From Reticulitermes lucifugus (taxonomy: Eukaryota > Arthropoda > Insecta > Blattodea > Rhinotermitidae), in the NCBI GenBank assembly GCA_026260175.1, contig JAKCWW010007310.1, forward strand, positions 4,524-24,697: a DNA stretch of 20,174 nt, written 5' to 3'. Positions 1-8,848 of this stretch are shown piece by piece. A program made the position numbers and the translations under genes. The notes under the pieces are model-generated. The model had not been told where the DNA came from. It did not search any database and was given only the letters and a program-made list of their open reading frames with translations. Numbering within the stretch: position 1 is the first letter of the stretch; each line of letters starts with the position of its first letter.

Positions 1-761
1 TGCTGGTGTGTGGGATCGTGGTATTATAGGCATGTGAAATGTTTTTATGGGGAGCGGAGTGTACTTCCTGTTGTACGGTGATGATTGCTATAGCATATTC
101 CATAACAGGCAGAAGTCAGTGTTGCAGTCGCCACGTTTCCAATTTGTCATGGGTTGGGGTCCATGCATTTTAGTTCAATGTGCTGCAGTTAATATTAGTT
201 TTCACTAACCATACTTAAAGATGGTACTGGAAATGGTGTCCTTCAGCTTGCTGACATGTGTCACATAGCAGACATGTTTGTTGTGTGTTGAAGTTTTGCT
301 GGTGAAATTGGAAACACTATATTCTGAATGCTTTCTTTTGTATAATTTTCAGTGCAAGAATTACTGCTATAGATCTTATCCTTTAACATGCCTGACAAGT
401 AAAACCACATGGGTTCAGATATGGTGAATGAGGAGGCCACAATCCCCTGCTTATTACTCTGTGACAAGAACACTCTAATGAATACATAGAATTTTATTAA
501 AAATCATACCATCATAGCACAAATGGTATTAGGAAATGTGCAACACATTGGTGCAAATTTGTGGTTTAAAAAACCATAATCTTACAAGGATAGGTGGTTG
601 ATTGATCCCCTGTGATTCGGTTGTGGTTTTGCTGTGTGGTAGTAGACCCTACATTGACTTCATGGCCAAAATATTAGGTGTCAACACTCCATAATACACA
701 ATTATACTTTAAGCGTTATTCATTTGGTTTGTAAATACCTCTACAAGAGATGTGGTGCCAT
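1..761. other. No gene seen; probable intron 1 or 5' flank of LEPROT
   Basis: I see no exon, RNA gene or named repeat here. Five CpGs fall in the first 150 bases, and then almost none for several hundred bases. The enrichment could mean the 5' end of the downstream gene is close to the window edge. Open frames are short with unconvincing composition. Confidence 0.5.
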
Positions 762-830
762 GCTACACATGGTAGCTTATGGGGTGGGAGTCCAGGGTTC
801 AATTCCTGCAACATTCAGTTTTTTTCTTAG
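762..830 (+). repeat. Degenerate tRNA-derived SINE head
   Basis: Internal RNA polymerase III promoter elements are recognisable. An A-box-like TGGTAGCTTATGG lies at 770-782 and a B-box-like GGTTCAATTCC at 796-806. Spacing and order are close to those of a tRNA-derived head. The B box reads TTCAA where the consensus has TTCGA, as expected after CpG decay. No acceptor-stem pairing is evident, so this is a SINE relic and not a tRNA gene. Its 3' limit is uncertain. Confidence 0.5.
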
Positions 831-1208
831 TCACCATGTTTTAAATGGCTTTAGGAGCAGTTAAGACTTCTGTCAGTACTATCTGACGTGTCTATAAGCT
901 TTTCTAGCAACTGTTTTTGTTCGTGAATGACCCAGTAGACCTGACGTCATTAATAAGTGTATAGAGACCTGTTGTGCTTGGAGCTGTGATTCTGGGAAAT
1001 TTTTGATGTAATTTTCTCCAACATTCTGCACACTCTGAAAGAACCACAGTCCACACACAATTCATACACAAAAACACAACATTTACCAGTATGCATATCA
1101 AATTACATTCATGCACAACCAGTATTTTGATATATAAATGTTAAAAAAAAAACTCAATCTCAACTCAATTTTGATAGTTGTTTAATGTCAGATGCAGTAC
1201 ATGTTTTT

Positions 1209-1268
1209 GGCCTTGCAAGGCCATCATCAAGTACTTGTAATTAGGCCTTCATCAAGTACTTGTAATTA
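1209..1268. repeat. Palindrome plus 25-nt tandem duplication
   Basis: GGCCTTGCAAGGCC at 1209-1222 is a perfect 14-nt palindrome. Overlapping it, the 25-nt unit at 1219-1243 is repeated directly at 1244-1268 with one mismatch (CCATCATC against CCTTCATC). A palindrome of this type next to a short run reading GATGATGG on the minus strand resembles terminal segments of insect retroelements, but I cannot name a family. A 10-A run lies just upstream, near 1143-1152. Confidence 0.7.
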
Positions 1269-2383
1269 TAAAAATATTTTGAGAAAATTATATATAACAT
1301 GCAAAATTCATAGGTAAGATTGAAATCTCATTCTTTTACAGGAATGTGTGAAGTATAAAAATTTTATAATGTTCTTGGTGTGATTTGTGCTGAAACATGG
1401 ATAACCTCATGTTAAAATGCATAAATTATCATTTTAAATTGGAACTTGTTATTAAAAATTATGTATGCTAATTTCTTATCCTCCACTTCATGGATGTAAG
1501 TGATTTATTTAACTTCCAGTGATGATGTGGAATAAGATCTTATGTTATTTAGTTACTGCAAAATATGTTAAAAATATGTAATAAAATGTAATAATGCATA
1601 ACTACAATATAATTAATGTATGAAAAAAATTAAAAAATGTATATCCTAAGGATCCTTTGGATTAGTTTGCGATGCAAAGTGTTTTCATGTGAATATCACA
1701 CTCCGAAATTAAAAATAATGATCCGTGTTTAAAAACTCCAAGTAGTCAATATGAAATTTGTTGCAATGTTTACAGAGAATTTCTTGCACTAACTAAATAA
1801 CAGGTGTTTGGAAAATGGTGTCAGTATGTAACATAGTGTGAATTCAAGATTTTAGAAAGGAAATGATTCCAATAATCCTAGTTGCACTCATAGCACACCA
1901 CACACCAACTTTTAACATCATGTAATGTAGAGACACATAAATTCTTGGCACCAGGTTGCCTGGGCAATTGAATTGTGTATGGTGGTACCTAATATTTTTG
2001 GATCCTCAATATGGAACTTGCTTCACATCACCCTTCTGACACGTATCATTAATTAACATGAGAAACCTTGAGTTGAGACCAAGTTTCAGTGCTAAACAGA
2101 CTATCATGCACCCAATATGAAGTTTTGAGTTCACAAAATTCAGTCTTGCTTCATGAACTGTATTACAGTTGATGTGAACCACAGTTGTTTTACACATATG
2201 GATGCAGTACACACATATCTTCTGTGTATTCACTGACTGTCGAGAATGGAACATGTTGTGTGAAAACTTTCATGTATTTGCAAATTGTTGTATAATTTGC
2301 ATAACACTTCCTGTAGAAACTGTTCTGCATATGTATCATACAAAATGTGCATATTGACTACCAGCAGACTCGCATACTCTTTA
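1269..2383. other. No gene seen; AT-rich, CpG-poor sequence
   Basis: This stretch is strongly AT-rich, with short A and T runs and very few CpGs. No exon-like open frame, splice-flanked coding segment or RNA gene is visible. It is consistent with intronic DNA of the downstream gene. Confidence 0.5.
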
Positions 2384-2540
2384 TTAACCCTTTGGCACTG
2401 GAATTATTTGCCTGTAGTGATCTGCAGAAGACAGGAATTTAAATTGGGGGTGGATAACAGCAGATCTGTTTATATGACATTTGGAATTTTGAGCATCACA
2501 CTGCGTGTTATATACATAACTTTTGGTGCCAAAGGGTTAA
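2384..2540. mobile_element. piggyBac-type MITE (149 bp, TTAA target duplications)
   Basis: The element occupies 2388-2536 and is flanked by TTAA at 2384-2387 and 2537-2540. Its ends are inverted: CCCTTTGGCACT on the left, and on the right the complement of CCCTTTGGCACC, giving 11 identical terminal bases. TTAA duplication with termini starting CCC and ending GGG is diagnostic of piggyBac-superfamily transposition. The interior has no transposase-coding potential, so the copy is non-autonomous and relied on a transposase made elsewhere. The 92-codon open frame crossing it continues outside both ends and is not a gene. Confidence 0.85.
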
Positions 2541-3414
2541 GCAACATAGAAGCAAGCTGGTAAGTGGACATGTGTGTATGACATATCCAAGGTGATGGGA
2601 AGTGACTAGTGACAGTTGTCTGTTAACATATTGACAGTATACCACGTACAATTAACCAGCTAAGTGGAATATTTTCACCTCATTGTATCTCAGTCAGTGG
2701 GCTATTTACTGTTCATGAGGATTTAAACATGTAAAGGAAGTCCTTACATTCTTTATGATTCTTGTTCAGTTCCTTGGTCATTTTTAATAATAAAATTGTG
2801 AAACAACAATTGAAAGACAATTGTCACAGAACGTACATGGCAGTTCTTATCGGTGTCGTCTACACATAAAATCTGAAGTTTTTTTTTTTTTTTGTTGTGA
2901 TATCTGAGACTCATAGCATTATTCTAAATTATTATGCCATTGATGTGGATTTCGATTGCCATGAGGAAGTCACTGGTGCCATTCTGACTCATGCAGTCCT
3001 GCTGATTGTGTAATGTTTAGTTTTGAGACTGTACTGTATAGCCTGGATATACAAGTAGGTAGAAGTTTAGTTGACAACTGAACTTACAAACAGCAGACAT
3101 GTGGATTGAATTAATCTCTACCCTGTGGATGGTGGCATGCTTCAGGGAAATTTCACAGTGACAAATTCTTTAGAGGTGTGATGTGTGCTAAACCTACTGA
3201 TTACAAATCCAGCCAAGTCATGGGGGCTTGAAATATATGTGGTAAAGTTGTGTTGAATGAACACTGACATCAGTATTCATATGAACACTACTAATTCTAC
3301 AGAATTCATGTTGCCCTACATGATTATGAGTTGTTATTTATTATCTGACACCAATGTGATACAAACTAGAATAATCTTGCGAGATTTATGGTTCTGAGAG
3401 CAGTGTTGTAGATT
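2541..3414. other. No gene seen; contains a 15-T run
   Basis: No coding exon is supported. A run of 15 T at about 2879-2893 may be the A-rich tail of a minus-strand retroposed fragment, but no head was recognised. Confidence 0.45.
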
Positions 3415-3496
3415 CCAGTCTTCTGGGACATCAGCCTATGTATATTGGTATATACATGCAGGTACCAACGTTATAGAATTTCTTGCCACCTCCAAC
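3415..3496 (-). repeat. Foldback terminal motif, copy A
   Basis: Read on the minus strand this runs from TGGAGGTGGCAAGAAATTC through GTTGGTACC to GTCCCAGAAGAC. It shares block order and length with about ten other segments in the window. It pairs with the + strand copy at 3524-3604: the 34-nt arms 3461-3494 and 3529-3562 are imperfect inverted repeats, each with GGTACC at its outer end, separated by 34 nt. Confidence 0.6.
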
Positions 3497-3523
3497 TTAA
3501 GGATAGTTGAAGAATTTAGTCCA

Positions 3524-3604
3524 GGTGATGGAGGCAGTGAGCTCCTCCAAAACATTGGTACCTTTATTATGATCAAAATGTTGTCTTATCCTGGAAAACT
3601 GGAA
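3524..3604 (+). repeat. Foldback terminal motif, copy B
   Basis: This is the + strand partner of the copy at 3415-3496. It starts GGTGATGGAGGCAGTGAG and passes through ATTGGTACC. Its outer part is more diverged than in the other copies. With copy A it forms a head-to-head inverted pair whose GATGGAGGC ends face each other. Confidence 0.55.
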
Positions 3605-4275
3605 TCTTCAAATGGTTTTGCTTGAAAGATGTGTTTTCTAAGAAACAGCCACTGCTCTAGTCTCACTCATATTTCACTACTAGAGATTCACCATTGTATC
3701 ATGGCATTGGAAGCAGGGTGCAGCACATGAAGCTACTTTGCAGTGTTCGCAGTTGTATTTTGTTCCACAGTGCTGACCAACCCTGTAGAATACAACATAC
3801 TGCTGAAACTGTAGCAACAAAGTCAGTTGGGTGTTGAAGCTCATGTATCCAAGTTGGTGGGGCATTGTGTTTGGGATTCTGCCTGAGGGCCTTGCATCAG
3901 TTATGTGGTATTTGAGAATCAAGTTCTATGTGTGTGTCTGCTGAAACTCCAATCTAGTAATTTTGGCTTTGATTGTATTTTGTACAGCAGATATAAATTG
4001 AGGCAACAGATGTCAAATGAATAAAGTGTTCATTAACTCCTCACATCATGGAGTTCTGATCAGCGACTGTTTTGGGTTTGTTGATGTTCTGGCCTTGAAT
4101 GCTAGTTTGCAACAATTTTTCATCAGTCACTCCCCACTTTGATGCAGTGTTCCCATGCCATCAGTTTCTTTGCTGCGTAACTTACTATACAGATCTGGCC
4201 TTGGGAACCAATTGTCCGTGGTCACAGTATTCCTGATTGAGAATGGGTCATTAGTTCTGCAAGTACTTTTAAACC
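3605..4275. other. No gene seen
   Basis: There are no supported exons, RNA genes or repeats. Minus-strand open frames of up to 80 codons around 3680-3922 lack splice context and domain-like composition. Confidence 0.45.
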
Positions 4276-4567
4276 ATAAAGGTCAATTTGTCCCTATGCA
4301 TGCCATGAGGGAAGATGGTGGAGTGGAGGTGTAGCTCTACTCATTCTTAACCTCAGCACTAGGTAAAGGAGAATGGTTAGATTCTCACACTGGCCAATTT
4401 ACACCCTGGAAAAGAGCACCCACTGAACAGGAGGTTTAGTGGGCCTCAGAGCCAGTGTGAATGCATTAGAGAAGAGAGAAATCTCTTGCCCCAGCTGGGA
4501 ATTGAATCACGATTTATTGGTCGTCCACCCCATGGCCTAATAACTATACCAACTATGCTGCTCCAAC
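4276..4567 (-). mobile_element. tRNA-derived SINE, near full length
   Basis: On the minus strand the head carries an A box TGGTATAGTTATTAGG (complement of 4536-4551) and a B box GATTCAATTCCCAG (complement of 4495-4508), with a B-box spacing normal for a tRNA-derived head. The body includes a segment around 4325-4375 (GTGGAG, CTCATTCTTAACCTCA, CACTA) that recurs at about 18400-18440. The 3' end lies near 4276, where a remnant of the TAAAGG-type tail is seen on the + strand. CpGs in the head have largely become TpG or CpA, including TTCAA in the B box. SINEs of this kind depend on a LINE reverse transcriptase supplied elsewhere. Confidence 0.75.
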
Positions 4568-5528
4568 TTTTGAAACATATGGCCCATTTCTTATGGAGGC
4601 ATCAAGAGCCGTGTGCTGTCAAATGTAAATTTTAAATGTCCACACATAACCAGATTTAGCTCCACACAGTTAAAAGGACTATTCTGTATCTTGCTAGTTT
4701 TGAGGGGTTGTACGACTTCCATGACAACCATCACTTCTACATTATCAGTGATACATTCACTGACATATCTCACTTCCAAATCTATTGTGTAGGTGGTCTA
4801 ATTTTGGTCTTAATATGTACGGTCTTCTGGACTTGCATGCAGCCTTTTCATAACCTTCATTTTCAAGTAAATAAAGGAACCTGAGTAGAAGGTTTTACCT
4901 TCTACTCAGTATAACTCCAAAAATCATGATCACACCCGCTGTGTTTAAAAGTATTGCATACTGATAGATATGTCATACCCACCTACATGGTTAAGGAGTT
5001 GGAGGAATTATGATTAAAGCCAGATATACTTTGATCTTGAACTTCATTAAAATCAAGTCACATTTTGCAAATTAAATTATATAAACAAATATGAAGGTAA
5101 GTACATAAGTATATAGATAAATAGATAGGTATTGCATTGCATTTAGAAGTGGCTGCAATTTCAGTATAATTAGAGTATGTTTGTTATCAAATCAGTGTGT
5201 TTATTGTGTATTGTTTATAGTGAATTTATTGTTTACAAATGTAACAATGTTGTTTTATACTAATTTATCTTTATTTTCTTTTTCATGCCTGAACTTCAAC
5301 ACACAGCGTAAGTTTTACTTAATGTTTTTTTTGTTTCTATTATTATATACTGTTTCTGATTGTTAAGATTAACAGTTGAAAAGTGGAGTCATAGGATAAT
5401 GCTAGTCCCGATATTTATAGCTGTACAGCATAACAAATTGTGACACTAATAAAGTATGAACATTTTCTTTGTACTGTGACTTATTTGGTATGGTGAATAA
5501 ACTAAAAGAGTGTGTGTTTTTATTTTAG
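4568..5528. other. No exon seen; probable 3' part of LEPROT intron 1
   Basis: No coding exon in phase with the exon starting at 5529 was found. The last bases form a usable acceptor: a T-rich run (TGTGTGTTTTTATTTTAG) ends at 5528. A donor-like ATGAAG followed by GTAAGT at 5091-5102 has the wrong phase for that exon. A perfect hairpin at 4881-4909 is listed separately. Confidence 0.5.
4881..4909. repeat. Perfect 13-bp inverted repeat with TTT loop
   Basis: CTGAGTAGAAGGT at 4881-4893 and its exact complement ACCTTCTACTCAG at 4897-4909 surround only TTT. There is no mismatch in 13 pairs. No element ends or target duplications were recognised around it. The function is unknown, and it may be a repeat terminus or the scar of a palindromic insertion. 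Confidence 0.85.
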
Positions 5529-5603
5529 GCTTGTCACTTTGGCCTTTGCCGGGTCTATTGGTATGACATTAGTGATACTGGGATGCGCCTTACCGGAGTA
5601 CAA
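5529..5603 (+). CDS. LEPROT: LEPROT coding exon 2 (first transmembrane segment)
   Basis: This 75-nt exon sits between a T-rich acceptor ending TTTTAG at 5528 and a perfect GTAAGT donor at 5604-5609. Base 5529 completes a codon begun in the missing exon. Then come 24 whole codons, from LVTLAFAGS to LPEY, and two bases (AA) of a split codon completed as K by the next exon. The in-frame TAA at 5503-5505 and the absence of ATG between it and the exon show that an upstream exon must supply the start. Confidence 0.93.
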
Positions 5604-7474
5604 GTAAGTGCATTTATACATACGGAAAGCTGGAGTACAAGTGTGTGCTGAAGTTTGTCATGTACACATTGTGTCTCAGCAATAAGATCTTGACAGCATT
5701 TGGTAGGGAAGGTATGAGTTTTCACATTATGCTTGCTTTTGTCAGAACTGTAAGGAAGCAAACACTTACCAGAGCTGAAGGATGTATGATATTTTAATTT
5801 ATACATCTGGCCAAGACTGGATGTTACCACAGTGTTGAGTATGGAAATTCAGTGTTGTCTAGTAGATAGGTACCAACATTTTGGAGTAACTTACTACCTC
5901 CATCTACAGGGTAGATGAGTGAAGTGATTGGGAACACAGGTAATATAGAGATGGTAGGATCAGAACTAATGAGCAAATTAGTGGGAACAAATAGCTTTAA
6001 AACTCTTGTTTTTTACTGGGGAAAGAAGAAACAGAAGAGAGGGAGGAAAGAAGAGACAGAAGTAGAAACAAGAGAAGAGAGAGAGAAAGAGGAAAGAAGG
6101 CATTACAAGGGGCAGTTATCAGTGTGATTGTGTAGGTGTCAGGTTAGAGAAGCCAAGTGACTTTGTACCTTTAGCAGGGGTCTTCATCCATTTCCACAGG
6201 GTGTATATGAGAATTTTCTTTGGACTTGTTTCTACCCTGAAGATGGAAGCAGCAGGTTTCTCAGAAATGTGGTTATCTATCTATCAGACCATGTGGCATG
6301 AAATCCCAGAAGGCTGTACTCTGTGCATTTGTCTGTTTTCTGTATTTAGACAGGGACAAGGAACTGGAACATAAGGGTTGATTTTTAGAATTTCTCATTT
6401 TATGTACAAACTTGATGCATTCATTGAAGGGCTGGGCACTGACTGATCTTTGTACCATGTTTGTTTTATGGCCTGCTGTGCATCCTCCCCATGATTAGTC
6501 TGTAGCAGTTTGAAGCTCAGAACTTTACCTAAGGGGGCCTTGTGATGGTCACTGGGCTCTATGAAATGAAGAGTTGTGCTCTTCTGGGATATTACGCTGC
6601 GTCGTGTGGTAATTGTTTACCGACATTTCGGAACAACGTATCGGTCCCATCTTCACGGGTCAAGAGTCCGAGTACGAAAGAAAGAAAGCCGGCAACCTAT
6701 AACATAGATTCTGGAAAGTATGTGCGCGGTAGCAATCAGTAGGCGTGATGGCAGCCAGTAGGGTAGAACCAGGGTGAGAGAGGGGTGGATAGAGACAACA
6801 TAAAGCTGACAAAATATGGCTTCTGCTAAAACACCAAAGTCATGTATGTGTTTCAGTTCTTTTGCACCACCTTTCACAGATGGTACTGTTTACTAGACCC
6901 AGTTTAACGAGGTGACCTTGTTCATGTAATGGTGTCCTGTCCTGTCTCAAGTGGTTTATATTTAGACAGAACGGCTGCCTATTTCTTGTGACTGAAGATT
7001 CTCCATGGAAACCTTTTGCACATCTTTATCCAGTTACAAACTTGATCATGATGCTTGCTTCCCATTATCACACCTTCTGTTCATCACCAGGCACCAAGGA
7101 TCCTTGCAGCTTGCAAGGTGAGTTTTTTAAATGTGTATTATTTGTTTTGTTTCAGAGTTTGGTGGACATTCTTTGTGGTACTTTTTTACATTCTGTCCCC
7201 GCTGCCAACCCTTATAGCGCGACGCTATACAGAGAGTTCTGGGTCTAGTAGCACAGCTGCATATGAATTAGCTATATTCATAACAATGGGTTTTGTAGTG
7301 TCTTCCTTTGCACTACCCATTGTCCTGGCTAGGTCGCCAGAGAATGAACCTGTGGTAAGTTTAGCATTATGAAACTTCCCCAGCTTTTGTTGTAAGACTT
7401 AGTGGGGTCACCATATAGTCCTGTTTGCAGTGGAGGTTCTGAATGTTTGTAGCTGACTGCTGCTGCTGCTGCTG

Positions 7475-7509
<35 letters not shown>

Positions 7510-7742
7510 GCCGCCACCACCACCACCACCACCACCACCACCACCACCACTGTTACTACCTGTACTATGACTTATAGTCACTACCATGGTTACCACCACT
7601 GCAACTACTACCACTATCACCAATAATGCTGCCACAACAACAACAACAACTACTACTACTACTACAGTTCCCACTACTTATACTCTTACTGCTGCTACTG
7701 ATATTGCTACTAATGCTGCTACTACTACTACTACTACTACTA

Positions 7743-7788
<46 letters not shown>

Positions 7789-8196
7789 CTACTACTACTA
7801 GGTAATGAAGACAGCTTATGTTATGATGAAATTAATTTTAATACTTACTGTGTGTGCTCTGCAGTTTTAGTAGGTACTGAAATGTGAAACGTATGGTAAC
7901 TGACGTGATGATGACTGGGGTTGAAACACAGTGGAATTATATCATGATCGTAATTAAAATGTATGTGTATCATGAAGAAGGTCAGGAAGCACTAATGAGA
8001 AAAATAGAATTATGATATGTCTGTAAGGATTTGTGAATTAGTCTTGATTAGTGACGGTAATAGTGATGAATTTGTATTTCAGATAAAATGGGGAGCTTGT
8101 TACCTGACTCTGGCAGGGAATGTTGTTGTCTATGCAACTTTGCTTGGCTTCTTTATGACATTTGATGCTGAAGATACAGACTATAGCATGTGGTGA
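5529..8196 (+). CDS. LEPROT: LEPROT/Vps55-family endosomal membrane protein (5' exon missing)
   Basis: Three spliced coding exons (5529-5603, 7156-7354, 8083-8196) give about 128 residues that align end to end with the leptin receptor overlapping transcript (endospanin) / Vps55 family. Only the first 5-6 codons are lacking; human family members have about 131 residues. Four hydrophobic segments are visible: around LVTLAFAGSIGMTLVILGC (exon 2), TFFVVLFYILSPLPTLIA (exon 3), LAIFITMGFVVSSFALPIVL (exon 3) and YLTLAGNVVVYATLLGFF (exon 4). Family landmarks include the first-segment GSIG and LGCAL, SPLPTLIARR after segment two, IKWGAC and LAGN before segment four, and a short acidic tail ending in W and then TGA. 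Known role of the family: small four-pass proteins of late endosome and Golgi that act in membrane-protein sorting. Yeast Vps55 works with Vps68, and vertebrate members limit surface leptin receptor. Insects have no leptin receptor, so a general endosomal sorting role is inferred. All junctions are GT-AG and phase-compatible. Confidence 0.95.
5836..5910 (-). repeat. Foldback terminal motif, copy C
   Basis: On the minus strand it reads GATGGAGGTAGTAAG, then CCAAAATGTTGGTACC, CTATCTACTAGACAACAC, and a decayed end. It lies head-to-head with the + strand copy at 6234-6316, with 323 nt between, so the two may be inverted ends of one element of about 480 bp inside intron 2. Confidence 0.6.
6018..6100 (+). 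repeat. Purine-rich (G/A) tract
   Basis: About 83 nt consist almost entirely of A and G (units such as GAAAGAAGAA and GAGAGAGAGAAAGAGG), with only a few isolated C or T. The 70-codon open frame across it, rich in K, E and R, follows from this composition and is not a gene. It lies between the inverted repeats at 5836-5910 and 6234-6316. Confidence 0.8.
6234..6316 (+). repeat. Foldback terminal motif, copy D (best-preserved order)
   Basis: Blocks in order: CCCTGAAGATGGAAGCAGCAG, TTTCTCAGAAATGTGG, CTATCTATCAGACCATGTGG, ATCCCAGAAGGC. This copy serves as the reference for the family. It has few CpGs, with ATGTGGCATG where the CpG-retaining copies read ACGCGGCGTA. Confidence 0.65.
6576..6745 (-). 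mobile_element. CpG-retaining repeat insertion with foldback motif (copy E)
   Basis: The left end (6578-6650) on the minus strand matches the terminal motif: GAAGATGGGACCGATACG, TTCCGAAATGTCGG, CAATTACCACACGACGC, ATATCCCAGAAGAGC. Sequence to its right, including a CGAAAGAAAGAAAGCCGG run and TGCGCGG, continues as unique-looking element body. The segment holds more than a dozen CpGs, unlike the intron around it, which points to a more recent insertion. Very close sequence recurs at 17268-17375. Overlapping open frames on both strands are short and look like translated repeat. The superfamily was not identified. Confidence 0.6.
7156..7354 (+). CDS. LEPROT: LEPROT coding exon 3 (transmembrane segments 2 and 3)
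   Basis: This 199-nt exon lies between a TTTGTTTTGTTTCAG acceptor and a perfect GTAAGT donor at 7355-7360. The first base completes the split K codon. It encodes 66 codons from VWWTFFVV to PENEPV. SPLPTLIARR corresponds to the family's SPIP-H-FIAKR region, and the segment after a serine-rich loop (SSGSSST) forms the third membrane span. It ends in phase 0. Confidence 0.95.
7355..8082 (+). other. LEPROT intron 3 (728 nt)
   Basis: It starts GTAAGT and ends in a T-rich acceptor (TTTGTATTTCAG, last base 8082). Nearly half of it is the compound trinucleotide microsatellite listed separately. Confidence 0.92.
7456..7801 (+). repeat. Compound trinucleotide microsatellite
   Basis: Successive blocks run CTG (about 6 units, from 7457), CTA/ACT (about 7475-7509), CAC (about 7514-7550), an interrupted ACC/ACT mixture, ACA (about 7632-7648), ACT, a second interrupted section, ACT again (about 7720-7741), ATT (about 7742-7785) and ACT to 7801. 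It lies wholly in intron 3 on the sense strand of LEPROT. Homopolymer open frames (V, S, T, Y, I) on both strands here are artefacts of the repeat. Interruptions between pure blocks suggest an old array with several recently grown cores. Confidence 0.97.
8083..8196 (+). CDS. LEPROT: LEPROT terminal coding exon (transmembrane segment 4, stop)
   Basis: It begins in phase 0 after TTTCAG and encodes 37 residues from IKWGACYLTLAGN to the tail DAEDTDYSMW, stopping at TGA 8194-8196. Human family members have IKWGAC and LAGN at the same place and likewise end in a short acidic tail with a final W, which supports both frame and stop. Confidence 0.95.
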   Translation: MKWGACYLTLAGNVVVYATLLGFFMTFDAEDTDYSMW

Positions 8197-8842
8197 TTTG
8201 GCTGTGATTCAAGTTCCATTTGCAGTCAGGCATAATAATTCAAGTTACATGATACATGGTTTGTACAAGAAAAGGATCTTAAATGTGATGAACTGCAGTC
8301 CTGGTTTAATTCTGTGTTATGTTTGGAAGTTAAACAATTCATTATATATCCCTTACCATGAAATACAGGAGGTGCTTTAGAACAGAAGAAGTGCGTGACT
8401 AACAAAGGTGGTGTGGTAAGCCATCTATGTTTTTCTTTCCTTTATCCCTTTCATATCACTATCTTCTTTCATATCTTTTCCCATATTGCTTCCCCATTCC
8501 TTTTATTTGTCAATTCTATTATCATTTGTCATAACAGAAGTGTTTTCCCCTTTCCCTAGTAATGGTGTGTTGGGTTATCCCCAACCATCACTTGAACTGG
8601 CTGTTGTTTATACAAGATGCCTTTATCCAGTAAGTGTTAAATTATAATGAAGATGTACAGTGGTTGTGACAGCTGTTATACTTGACAGTAAACTTCCTGT
8701 GTGTCATAATACAGTTGGTAAAGTCATTGTTTAAAGGCATACAAACTTGAAAACAAAAATTTGTAACAAGGTAAACTTCTTGTGCATTGTCTTATAATCA
8801 ATGCATGTGTGCTGGCTGAGAATTGCATTTCTGAGATACTGA

Positions 8843-8848
8843 ATTAAA
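8843..8848 (+). terminator. Candidate proximal poly(A) signal ATTAAA
   Basis: ATTAAA lies about 650 nt after the LEPROT stop, with a T/G-rich segment (CTGTTGTCTCGTG) about 45 nt further on. This is a common variant hexamer, but such a match also arises often by chance in AT-rich DNA. Confidence 0.25.

Larger units (their letters stand above)
5604..7155 (+). other. LEPROT intron 2 (1552 nt)
   Basis: Defined by the GTAAGT donor at 5604 and the TTTGTTTTGTTTCAG acceptor ending at 7155. It contains two foldback-motif copies, a purine-rich tract and a CpG-retaining repeat insertion. Each is listed separately. Confidence 0.9.

Noticed and set aside
770..806. A and B boxes as a functional tRNA gene
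   Set aside because: No acceptor, anticodon or T-stem pairing; better explained as a SINE head.
2285..2563. 92-codon plus-strand open frame
   Set aside because: It crosses both ends of the piggyBac-type MITE and has no coding features.
5091..5102. ATGAAG followed by GTAAGT as LEPROT exon 1
   Set aside because: It ends in phase 0, but exon 2 at 5529 needs two bases carried over, so the join gives the wrong frame.
5288..5313. Donor-like GTAAGT after ACACAGC as LEPROT exon 1
   Set aside because: It leaves one base (phase 1), which is incompatible with exon 2.
5915..6127. 70-codon plus-strand frame rich in K, E and R
   Set aside because: Explained by the purine-rich tract in intron 2.
7329..7801. 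Open frames encoding runs of V, S, T, Y, I or G on both strands
   Set aside because: They are direct translations of the trinucleotide microsatellite in intron 3.
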